A stretch of 5,556 nt of DNA from Acetatifactor sp. (GTDB lineage: Bacteria > Bacillota > Clostridia > Lachnospirales > Lachnospiraceae). Of this stretch, positions 1 to 5,556 are shown piece after piece (the first letter of the stretch is position 1; the number at the start of each line of letters is the position of its first letter). The stretch is from the NCBI GenBank assembly GCA_024699575.1, contig JAILPF010000322.1, positions 1-5,556 of the forward strand. The letters are read 5' to 3'. Below the pieces are notes generated by a model. It ran no database searches, was not told the origin of the DNA, and saw only the letters and a list, made by a program, of their open reading frames with translations. The position numbers and the translations under genes are program-made.

Positions 1-1
1 T

Positions 2-268
2 ATCAAGGACTATGGAATCGGAACACTTGTTGGAACAACTACATTTGGAAAAGGAATCGTTCAGCAGATTATTCCTTTTAATGACGGTTCTGCTGTTAAG
101 ATTACAATCAGCGCTTACTATACTCCCAACGGGAATAATATTCACGGTATCGGCATTGAGCCGGACGTGGTCTGCGAGTTCGACGGAGAGACCTACTATG
201 CTACAGAGGATCATTACGACAACCAGCTGGAGAAAGCGAAGGAAGTGCTGAGGGAAAAGCTGAAATAA
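2..268 (+). CDS. C-terminal processing peptidase (S41 family), 3' end only
   Basis: This is the last 88 codons, ending in TAA at 266-268, of a carboxy-terminal processing protease (Ctp/Prc/tail-specific protease, MEROPS S41). The start and the PDZ domain lie outside the window. The fragment shows the conserved T-F-G-K-G-x-V-Q motif. In characterised S41A enzymes such as E. coli Prc its Lys is the general base of the Ser-Lys dyad and the Gln four residues later is also catalytic; here these are Lys at 50-52 and Gln at 62-64. A second conserved S41 stretch follows (Y-x-T-P-x-G, then G-I-G-I-E-P-D-V, about 116-169). The catalytic Ser must lie upstream. The tail (about 170-265) is charged and probably helical. 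Family members are exported or membrane-anchored and cleave extracytoplasmic proteins near their C termini. The substrate cannot be inferred, and the paralogue (CtpA or CtpB) cannot be decided. The family call is secure. Confidence 0.93.
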   Translation: MKDYGIGTLVGTTTFGKGIVQQIIPFNDGSAVKITISAYYTPNGNNIHGIGIEPDVVCEFDGETYYATEDHYDNQLEKAKEVLREKLK

Positions 269-280
269 TACGATTATATA

Positions 281-322
281 AAAGGTACAGAACAAACATT
301 CGATTTGCTCTGTACTTTTTTT
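281..322 (+). terminator. Intrinsic terminator after the S41 peptidase gene
   Basis: The arms GTACAGA (285-291) and TCTGTAC (309-315) pair perfectly. After one A/C mismatch (292/308) the stem continues inward as CAAA (293-296) with TTTG (304-307), leaving a 7-nt loop (297-303). Outside the main stem, AAAG (281-284) can also pair with the first Ts, with one G-T wobble. A run of seven Ts (316-322) follows directly. Position, 12 bases after the stop codon, and architecture fit a rho-independent terminator that isolates the protease transcript from uvrB. Confidence 0.85.
290..301 (+). promoter_or_regulatory. Candidate LexA (DinR-type) operator
   Basis: The 12-mer GAAC-AAAC-ATTC matches the Gram-positive SOS box GAAC-N4-GTTC at seven of eight defined bases; its middle AAAC also fits the R-N-R-Y preference. 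It lies about 32 bases upstream of the uvrB -10 hexamer. uvrBA is a classical LexA/DinR target in Bacillus subtilis. Two cautions apply. The site lies inside the terminator hairpin, so its symmetry is partly forced by that structure, and it sits upstream of the core promoter rather than across it. The functional call is an inference. Confidence 0.4.
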
Positions 323-339
323 ATTTCCTTTGCTATAAT
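311..339 (+). promoter_or_regulatory. Probable uvrBA promoter (extended -10)
   Basis: A perfect TATAAT at 334-339 is preceded by TGC (331-333), giving the extended -10 element TGnTATAAT. With a 17-base spacer the -35 region would be TGTACT (311-316), a poor match to TTGACA (3 of 6), which an extended -10 can tolerate. Transcription would start near 346, giving a leader of about 60 nt before the uvrB ATG. The -35 region overlaps the 3' arm and T run of the preceding terminator. Confidence 0.75.
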
Positions 340-395
340 GAGAGGACAGATAACCATTAAATAAGCTAAATGTATATGTGGCTCTTATTATAGCA

Positions 396-401
396 AGAGG
401 A
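396..401 (+). promoter_or_regulatory. Ribosome binding site that fixes the uvrB start
   Basis: The purine stretch AGAGGA sits six bases before the ATG at 408 and supports that codon as the start. An in-frame GTG at 378 would add ten residues that precede the conserved N terminus of the family, and no comparable site precedes it. Confidence 0.75.
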
Positions 402-407
402 AATAAA

Positions 408-2405
408 ATGGACCATTTTAAATTGCATTCCGAATACAGTCCCACCGGTGATCAGCCGCAGGCGATTAAGGAACTGGTGGAAGGATTTGAACAGGGCAAT
501 CAATTTGAGACACTGCTTGGTGTTACCGGCTCCGGCAAGACCTTTACCATGGCGAATGTCATCCAGGCATTGAACAAGCCCACGCTGATTATTGCACACA
601 ATAAGACACTGGCCGGACAGCTCTATGGCGAGATGAAGGAATTCTTTCCGGAGAACGCGGTAGAGTATTTTGTGTCCTACTATGATTATTATCAGCCGGA
701 GGCGTATGTGCCGTCCTCGGATACGTATATTGCAAAGGATTCTTCCATCAATGATGAAATTGATAAGCTTCGTTTGTCTGCGACAGCTTCCCTTACGGAG
801 AGAAAAGATGTCATCGTAGTGGCCAGTGTATCCTGCATCTATGGACTGGGAAGCCCGGATGAATATCAGGATATGATTGTGTCTCTTCGCCCCGGAATGG
901 TGAAGGACAGGGATGAAGTCCTGCGGGAGTTAGTGGCGATTCAGTACAACAGAAACGATATGGATTTGGGACGCGGTTGCTTTCGCGTGCGCGGAGATGT
1001 TGTTGAGATATACCCTGCGCAGGGAGGTGATTATCTGATTCGCGTGGAGTTCTTTGGAGATGAGATTGACCGCATCGCTGAGGTGGAACCCCTCTCCGGA
1101 AAAGTCCATGTGGAATTAAACCATATCGCTGTCTTCCCTGCGTCCCATTACGTGGTTTCCCAGGAGAAAATCAAGGCAGCCTGTGATCATATTGAAGAGG
1201 AACTGGTGGAGAGAGTCAAATACTTTAAGGGTGAGGATAAGCTGATTGAGGCACAGCGTATTGCGGAGCGCACGAACTTTGATGTGGAGATGCTTCGCGA
1301 GACAGGCTTCTGCTCCGGCATTGAGAATTATTCCAGACATCTGAACGGAATGCAGCCCGGGGAACCGCCGATGACTTTGATGGATTTCTTCCGGAATGAT
1401 TTTTTGATTATCATCGACGAGTCCCATATGACCATTCCACAGATCAGAGGAATGTATGCCGGAGACCGCTCCAGGAAAAACACCCTTGTGGAGTACGGCT
1501 TCAGACTGCCGTCGGCGTTAGACAACAGACCGTTAAATTTTGAAGAATTTGAATCCCATATAGACCAGATGCTGTTTGTCTCTGCTACGCCATCTGACTA
1601 CGAGGAACAGCATGAGCTGCTCCGCGCGGAACAGATTATCAGACCCACGGGACTTTTGGACCCGGAGGTGGATGTGCGACCGGTGGAAGGACAGATAGAT
1701 GATTTGATAGGCGAGGTCAATAAGGAAATCGAAAAGCACAATAAAGTGCTGATTACCACATTGACGAAGCGGATGGCAGAAGATTTAACGGATTATATGA
1801 AAGAGGTCGGCATCCGGGTCAAATATCTGCACTCGGATATAGACACGCTGGAGCGTGCGGAGATTATCCGTGACATGCGTCTGGATGTCTTTGATGTTCT
1901 GGTGGGAATTAACCTTCTTAGGGAGGGCTTGGATATTCCGGAGATATCCCTGGTGGCGATTCTGGATGCGGACAAGGAAGGATTCCTTAGAAGTGCGACT
2001 TCTCTGATCCAGACCATTGGACGTGCTGCGCGAAATGCAGAGGGGCATGTGATTATGTATGCCGATACGATTACGGACTCCATGCGTGTGGCATTGCAGG
2101 AGACCGAGCGCAGACGTGAGATTCAAAAGAAATATAATGAAGAGCATGGAATTACACCGCAGACAATCAAAAAAGCGGTGAGAGAATTAATCAGTATCTC
2201 CAGGACGATTGCAAAAGAAGAAGTGCGGTTTGAGAAAGACCCGGAATCAATGAATCGTCAGGAACTGGAGAAGCTGATAGGAGAAATCCAGAAAAAGATG
2301 CAGAAAGCTGCCGCGGATTTGAATTTCGAGGCTGCAGCCGAGCTGCGTGACAAGATGCTGGATTTGAAAAAACAACTCAATCAGATGAGTGAGAAAGAGA
2401 AGTAA
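408..2405 (+). CDS. uvrB: Excinuclease ABC subunit UvrB
   Basis: UvrB is the damage-verification subunit of bacterial nucleotide excision repair. It receives the lesion from UvrA, opens DNA locally with a helicase-like ATPase, and recruits UvrC for dual incision in the cytoplasm. From the ATG at 408 the protein has 665 residues, normal for the family. Visible landmarks in order: Walker A GVTGSGKT at 38-45 (Lys44); the Tyr-rich beta-hairpin around 87-111 with Tyr91, 92, 94 and 95, matching the E. coli lesion-probing tyrosines; Walker B box DESH at 337-340; helicase motif SATP at 392-395; motif [11 protein letters not shown] at 535-543 with the arginines; and a C-terminal UVR coiled-coil region at about 619-654, which contacts UvrC and UvrA. 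I chose the ATG at 408 over the in-frame GTG at 378 because it has a well-placed AGAGGA and gives the conserved [11 protein letters not shown] terminus. The gene is first in a two-gene operon with uvrA. It appears intact, with no missing key residue. Confidence 0.98.
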   Translation: MDHFKLHSEYSPTGDQPQAIKELVEGFEQGNQFETLLGVTGSGKTFTMANVIQALNKPTLIIAHNKTLAGQLYGEMKEFFPENAVEYFVSYYDYYQPEAYVPSSDTYIAKDSSINDEIDKLRLSATASLTERKDVIVVASVSCIYGLGSPDEYQDMIVSLRPGMVKDRDEVLRELVAIQYNRNDMDLGRGCFRVRGDVVEIYPAQGGDYLIRVEFFGDEIDRIAEVEPLSGKVHVELNHIAVFPASHYVVSQEKIKAACDHIEEELVERVKYFKGEDKLIEAQRIAERTNFDVEMLRETGFCSGIENYSRHLNGMQPGEPPMTLMDFFRNDFLIIIDESHMTIPQIRGMYAGDRSRKNTLVEYGFRLPSALDNRPLNFEEFESHIDQMLFVSATPSDYEEQHELLRAEQIIRPTGLLDPEVDVRPVEGQIDDLIGEVNKEIEKHNKVLITTLTKRMAEDLTDYMKEVGIRVKYLHSDIDTLERAEIIRDMRLDVFDVLVGINLLREGLDIPEISLVAILDADKEGFLRSATSLIQTIGRAARNAEGHVIMYADTITDSMRVALQETERRREIQKKYNEEHGITPQTIKKAVRELISISRTIAKEEVRFEKDPESMNRQELEKLIGEIQKKMQKAAADLNFEAAAELRDKMLDLKKQLNQMSEKEK

Positions 2406-2407
2406 AC

Positions 2408-2412
2408 GAGGT
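2408..2412 (+). promoter_or_regulatory. Ribosome binding site of uvrA, in the uvrB-uvrA gap
   Basis: GAGGT lies only four bases before the ATG at 2417, in the 11-base gap after the uvrB stop. The spacing is short. A second in-frame ATG at 2435 lies 22 bases downstream of this site, too far to use it, so 2417 is preferred. Ribosomes finishing uvrB could reinitiate here, which suggests translational coupling. Confidence 0.6.
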
Positions 2413-2416
2413 CATT

Positions 2417-5269
2417 ATGGAAGAAATAAAGAAAATGCGCCCGAGAGAATATATCAAAATCAGAGGCGCAAAGGAGCATAACTTAAAAAATATTGATTTG
2501 GATATCCCCAGAAACGAGCTGGTGGTGCTCACAGGTCTGTCCGGTTCCGGAAAGTCCTCTCTTGCGTTTGATACGATTTACGCAGAGGGGCAGAGACGCT
2601 ACATGGAGTCATTGTCCTCCTATGCCAGAATGTTTTTGGGACAGATGGAGAAGCCGAATGTGGAGAGTATTTCCGGACTTTCACCGGCCATCTCCATCGA
2701 CCAGAAATCCACGAACCGCAATCCCAGATCAACCGTGGGTACTGTAACGGAAATCTACGACTATTTCCGTCTGCTTTATGCCAGAATCGGAACGCCTCAC
2801 TGTCCGGAATGCGGCAGAGAAATCAGTCGTCAGACAGTGGATCAGATGGTGGATAAGGTCATGGCACTTGACGAAGGCAGCAGGATTCAAATTATGGCTC
2901 CTGTGGTCAGAGGACGAAAGGGTGAGCATGCGAAAGTTTTGGAACGTGCCCGTAAGAGCGGATATGTGAGAGCCAGAATCGACGGAAGCCTCTATGAGCT
3001 CACTGAGGAGATTAAGCTGGATAAAAACATTAAGCATAATATTGAGATTGTTGTGGACAGACTTGTGGTGAAAGCCGGAATCGAGAGGAGACTCGCGGAT
3101 TCTATCGAGAGTGCATTGGATTTGACAGAAGGAACCCTTTTGGTGGATGTTATCGATCAGGAGACCATGACCTTCAGCACCAGCTTCGCATGCCCTGATT
3201 GCGGTATCAGCATCAGTGAAGTGGAGCCGAGAAGCTTTTCCTTCAATAATCCCTTCGGCGCCTGCCCGGAATGCGTGGGCTTAGGATATAAGATGAAATT
3301 TGATATCGATTTGATGATTCCCGACCAAAGCCTGAGTATCAATCAGGGGGCAATTCAGGTGATGGGATGGCAGTCCTGCACCGATCCGGGAAGCTTTACT
3401 AATGCGATTTTGCAGGCCTTGTGTAAAGAATATCATTTTGATTTGGACACACCTTTTTGCGAGTACTCCGATAACATCAGGAATATATTGATTAACGGAA
3501 CGGATGGCCATGAGGTGGAGGTACACTATTCCGGCCAGCGCGGAACTGGCGTATATCCCGTGGCTTTTGAGGGATTGATCAAGAATGTGGAACGCAGATA
3601 TAGAGAGACATTCTCAGAGGCAAGCAAGCAGGAGTATGAGACCTACATGAGAATCACTCCCTGTAATGTCTGCAATGGAATGCGTTTGAAGAAAGAAGCC
3701 CTGGCAGTTACCGTCTGCGACAAAAATATTCATGAAATTACCTCCATGTCGATTGGAAAGCTCCACCAATTCCTGCAGGAGATGAACCTGACCAGTCAGC
3801 AGGAACTGATTGGAAAGCAGGTCCTGAAGGAGATACGTGCCCGTGTCGGGTTCCTGATTGATGTGGGCTTGGATTATCTGTCTCTGGCAAGAGCCACAGG
3901 TACTCTTTCGGGAGGAGAGGCACAGCGTATCCGTCTGGCAACGCAGATTGGTTCCGGACTGGTCGGCGTGTGCTATATTTTGGACGAGCCCAGTATCGGA
4001 CTCCATCAGAGGGATAATGACAAGCTGCTCAATACCTTGAAAAGCCTGCGCGATTTGGGGAATACTCTGCTTGTTGTGGAGCACGATGAGGATACAATGC
4101 TGGCGGCGGACTATATTGTGGATATCGGTCCGGGAGCAGGTTCCCATGGCGGAGAGGTCGTTGCATGCGGAACAGCCGAGGAGCTGATGGAGATTCCGGA
4201 GTCGGTGACCGGACAATATCTGAGCGGCAAAAAGAAGATACCTGTACCTAAGACCCGCAGAAAACCTACCGGCTTTATCAAGGTGAAGGGAGCACAGGAA
4301 AACAATCTGAAAAATATAGATGTGGAGATTCCGCTGGGAGTGATGACCTGCGTGACAGGAGTATCCGGCTCGGGAAAGAGCTCCCTTGTAAATGAAATTC
4401 TATACAAACATTTGGCAAAAGATTTAAACAGAGCACGCTGCATTCCTGGTAAACATGCCGGAATTGAGGGAATGGAACAGCTGGATAAAGTGATTGACAT
4501 TGACCAGTCACCCATCGGACGTACACCCAGATCCAATCCGGCTACCTATACAGGTGTGTTTGACCAGATTCGAGATTTGTTTGCATCAACGGCAGATGCC
4601 AAGGCGAAAGGCTACAGCAAAGGACGTTTCAGCTTTAATGTGAAAGGCGGACGCTGCGAGGCCTGCAGCGGAGACGGTATCATCAAAATCGAGATGCACT
4701 TTCTGCCGGATGTTTATGTGCCCTGCGAAGTTTGCGGTGGTAAGCGATACAACAGAGAGACTCTGGATGTGAAATATAAGGGCAAGAGTATTTTTGATGT
4801 GTTGGATATGACAGTGGAGGAGGCATTGCCCTTCTTTGAAAATCTGCCATCCATCAGAAGAAAAATTGAGACATTGAACGATGTCGGACTTTCCTACATC
4901 AAGCTGGGTCAGCCCTCCACCACCCTTTCCGGCGGAGAAGCGCAGCGGATTAAGCTGGCGACGGAGCTTAGCAAACGTGGTACGGGTAAGACCATCTACA
5001 TTTTGGACGAGCCCACCACCGGTCTGCATTTTGCAGATGTTCATAAGCTGGTAGAGATTTTACATCGCCTGGCAGATGGCGGCAACACAGTTGTTGTGAT
5101 TGAACACAATCTGGATGTCATTAAAACCGCAGATTATCTGATAGATATGGGGCCTGAGGGCGGCGACGGAGGAGGTACCGTGATTGCGAAGGGAACGCCG
5201 GAACAGGTTGCTAAAAACAGCAAGTCCTACACCGGAAAATATGTGAAAAAAATGTTGGAAAAAGCCTAA
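2417..5269 (+). CDS. uvrA: Excinuclease ABC subunit UvrA
   Basis: UvrA is the damage-sensing ATPase of nucleotide excision repair. It dimerises, binds distorted DNA and loads UvrB. The 950-residue length is typical (about 940-950). It contains two ABC ATPase halves. Half one has Walker A GLSGSGKS at 40-47, signature LSGGE at 497-501, Walker B ending in Asp523-Glu524, and switch His556. Half two has Walker A GVSGSGKS at 648-655, signature LSGGE at 837-841, Asp864-Glu865 and His897. Three cysteine modules are visible: Cys129/132, which probably pairs with Cys416/419; Cys259/262/283/286 (C-x2-C-x20-C-x2-C); and Cys747/750/770/773 (C-x2-C-x19-C-x2-C), the zinc module known to matter for damage recognition. 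The UvrB-binding domain should lie at about 135-250 and the insertion domain at about 290-400, by family architecture. There is no glycine-rich C-terminal tail of the kind seen in proteobacterial UvrA. The gene follows uvrB in the same operon and is complete. Confidence 0.98.
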   Translation: MEEIKKMRPREYIKIRGAKEHNLKNIDLDIPRNELVVLTGLSGSGKSSLAFDTIYAEGQRRYMESLSSYARMFLGQMEKPNVESISGLSPAISIDQKSTNRNPRSTVGTVTEIYDYFRLLYARIGTPHCPECGREISRQTVDQMVDKVMALDEGSRIQIMAPVVRGRKGEHAKVLERARKSGYVRARIDGSLYELTEEIKLDKNIKHNIEIVVDRLVVKAGIERRLADSIESALDLTEGTLLVDVIDQETMTFSTSFACPDCGISISEVEPRSFSFNNPFGACPECVGLGYKMKFDIDLMIPDQSLSINQGAIQVMGWQSCTDPGSFTNAILQALCKEYHFDLDTPFCEYSDNIRNILINGTDGHEVEVHYSGQRGTGVYPVAFEGLIKNVERRYRETFSEASKQEYETYMRITPCNVCNGMRLKKEALAVTVCDKNIHEITSMSIGKLHQFLQEMNLTSQQELIGKQVLKEIRARVGFLIDVGLDYLSLARATGTLSGGEAQRIRLATQIGSGLVGVCYILDEPSIGLHQRDNDKLLNTLKSLRDLGNTLLVVEHDEDTMLAADYIVDIGPGAGSHGGEVVACGTAEELMEIPESVTGQYLSGKKKIPVPKTRRKPTGFIKVKGAQENNLKNIDVEIPLGVMTCVTGVSGSGKSSLVNEILYKHLAKDLNRARCIPGKHAGIEGMEQLDKVIDIDQSPIGRTPRSNPATYTGVFDQIRDLFASTADAKAKGYSKGRFSFNVKGGRCEACSGDGIIKIEMHFLPDVYVPCEVCGGKRYNRETLDVKYKGKSIFDVLDMTVEEALPFFENLPSIRRKIETLNDVGLSYIKLGQPSTTLSGGEAQRIKLATELSKRGTGKTIYILDEPTTGLHFADVHKLVEILHRLADGGNTVVVIEHNLDVIKTADYLIDMGPEGGDGGGTVIAKGTPEQVAKNSKSYTGKYVKKMLEKA

Positions 5270-5280
5270 TTTTTTTCACA
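5242..5280 (+). repeat. 12-bp perfect inverted repeat across the uvrA stop codon
   Basis: TGTGAAAAAAAT (5242-5253) and ATTTTTTTCACA (5269-5280) are exact reverse complements separated by 15 bases. Within the loop, GG (5257-5258) can pair with CC (5265-5266). The structure covers the last codons and TAA (5267-5269) of uvrA. An A run on the 5' side and a T run (5270-5276) on the 3' side resemble a weak or bidirectional intrinsic terminator or an mRNA 3'-end hairpin. The stem is AT-rich and its GC core is only two pairs, so terminator strength is uncertain. Confidence 0.55.
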
Positions 5281-5317
5281 AAAGAAGCCGATGTAATATA
5301 CAGACAACATTGAGAGC

Positions 5318-5374
5318 ATGGATGCAGTATCAAAACGGATGGAACCGCCCGGATTTCTGCATCCATTAATTTTT
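5318..5374 (+). terminator. Probable uvrBA terminator: 10-bp stem, long loop, T run
   Basis: ATGGATGCAG (5318-5327) and CTGCATCCAT (5357-5366) are exact reverse complements enclosing 29 bases, followed after three bases by five Ts (5370-5374). The loop holds a possible inner hairpin, CGG (5336-5338) with CCG (5345-5347). The stem followed by a T run, between uvrA and the next promoter, fits a rho-independent terminator. The long loop is unusual, and a regulatory stem-loop cannot be excluded. Confidence 0.6.
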
Positions 5375-5397
5375 CTTAAAATTTGCAATCCCCTCTA

Positions 5398-5416
5398 TGA
5401 AAACATGTGGTTTTCA
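5398..5416 (+). repeat. 7-5-7 inverted repeat next to the mreB promoter
   Basis: TGAAAAC and GTTTTCA are perfect complements separated by ATGTG. The repeat ends two bases before the TATAAT, so it covers the spacer and the expected -35 area. This placement suits a protein-binding operator or activator site, but AT-rich hairpins of this size also occur by chance. Confidence 0.4.
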
Positions 5417-5418
5417 GT

Positions 5419-5424
5419 TATAAT
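5419..5424 (+). promoter_or_regulatory. Probable -10 box of the mreB-like gene
   Basis: A perfect TATAAT lies about 75 bases before the mreB start codon. No good TTGACA match sits 15-18 bases upstream; the sequence there is occupied by the 7-5-7 inverted repeat. Transcription would start near 5431, giving a leader of roughly 68 nt. The exact match to consensus and the position between a terminator and a gene support the call, while the missing -35 weakens it. Confidence 0.55.
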
Positions 5425-5483
5425 ATATTGCGTATGACTAAAACGACATGCGAAAGCTGTCATGCTTCATAGATAGAAATAAG

Positions 5484-5490
5484 AAAGGGG
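5484..5490 (+). promoter_or_regulatory. Ribosome binding site of the mreB-like gene
   Basis: AAAGGGG sits eight bases before the ATG at 5499. It is a good Shine-Dalgarno sequence at standard spacing and decides this start codon, since the frame stays open upstream without another start that has such a site. Confidence 0.8.
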
Positions 5491-5498
5491 TACACGCA

Positions 5499-5556
5499 AT
5501 GCAGTGCACAGATATCGGAATTGATTTGGGAACAGCCAGCATCCTGGTTTACATCA
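5499..5556 (+). CDS. mreB: MreB/Mbl-family actin-like cell-shape protein, 5' end only
   Basis: Nineteen codons are visible before the window ends. They encode DIGIDLGTAS followed by ILVYI, the beta-hairpin and phosphate-1 loop (DLGT, residues 9-12) of bacterial actin homologues of the MreB/Mbl type. In that family the DxGT motif binds ATP phosphates. MreB proteins form membrane-attached filaments that direct lateral peptidoglycan synthesis and rod shape. The Ser after GTA, where MreB of model species usually has Asn, hints at the clostridial MreB/Mbl branch, but the paralogue (mreB, mbl or mreBH) cannot be settled from this much sequence. Other actin-ATPase relatives such as DnaK start differently (G-I-D-L-G-T-T-N). 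The gene has its own ribosome binding site and probably its own promoter, so it is likely a separate transcription unit from uvrBA. Confidence 0.85.
   Translation, partial: MQCTDIGIDLGTASILVYI

Noticed and set aside
12..251. 79-codon open frame on the + strand overlapping the protease end
   Set aside because: It is out of frame with the clear S41 peptidase C terminus, and its product resembles no protein. The S41 motifs in the other frame settle the matter.
378..407. GTG at 378 as the uvrB start, adding ten residues
   Set aside because: The added residues are not part of the conserved UvrB N terminus, and the ATG at 408 has a properly placed AGAGGA.
1785..2147. Overlapping - strand open frames inside uvrB
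   Set aside because: Two different frames are open over the same conserved helicase motifs, which shows compositional bias rather than coding.
2435..2437. Internal ATG at residue 7 as the uvrA start
   Set aside because: It has no ribosome binding site at suitable spacing, whereas GAGGT sits before the ATG at 2417.
3614..4216. 200-codon open frame on the - strand inside uvrA
   Set aside because: It lies wholly opposite a highly conserved ABC ATPase region. Its translation shows no recognisable domain, and such frames arise from the codon bias of the sense gene.
4111..4536. 141-codon open frame on the - strand inside uvrA
   Set aside because: It has unusual composition rich in Ser, Pro and Ile, no domain, and full overlap with the second Walker A region of uvrA. 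It is treated as an antisense shadow.
3902..4960. Repeated [15 protein letters not shown] stretches as a DNA repeat
   Set aside because: They are the two ABC signature motifs of UvrA, reflecting the ancient internal duplication of the family rather than a mobile or recent repeat.
4586..5044. 152-codon open frame on the - strand inside uvrA
   Set aside because: It mirrors the second signature and Walker B region of uvrA and has no recognisable protein features. It is treated as an antisense shadow.

Overview
The window is an ordinary chromosomal stretch of a Firmicute, most likely a clostridial species of the Lachnospiraceae type. That reading rests on the protein flavour, the purine-rich ribosome binding sites, the TATAAT-type promoters, the moderate GC content and the gene order. 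No mobile element, CRISPR array, tRNA or rRNA gene is visible. All genes lie on the + strand.

Layout: (1) Positions 2-268 hold the last 88 codons of an S41-family C-terminal processing protease, including its catalytic lysine. (2) A short gap (269-407) holds an intrinsic terminator, an extended -10 promoter that begins inside the terminator, and a candidate LexA-type operator within the terminator hairpin. (3) uvrB (408-2405) and uvrA (2417-5269) are separated by 11 bases and form an intact uvrBA operon. (4) The 229-base gap (5270-5498) holds a 12-bp perfect inverted repeat straddling the uvrA stop codon, a second 10-bp inverted repeat followed by a T run, a TATAAT promoter preceded by a 7-5-7 inverted repeat, and a 5' leader with a small hairpin. 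(5) From 5499 to the window edge is the start of an MreB/Mbl actin-like gene.

UvrA and UvrB work together in nucleotide excision repair. UvrA, a dimeric ABC ATPase, finds distorted DNA and loads UvrB, which verifies the lesion by inserting its beta-hairpin and then recruits UvrC for incision. Both proteins appear full length, with every expected motif present. The flanking genes act in the cell envelope (extracytoplasmic proteolysis) and cell shape (the actin-like filament). They appear to be separate transcription units.

I found no previously undescribed system here. The points worth a second look are all regulatory: the possible SOS operator, the compact terminator/promoter overlap, and the inverted repeats after uvrA and before mreB.
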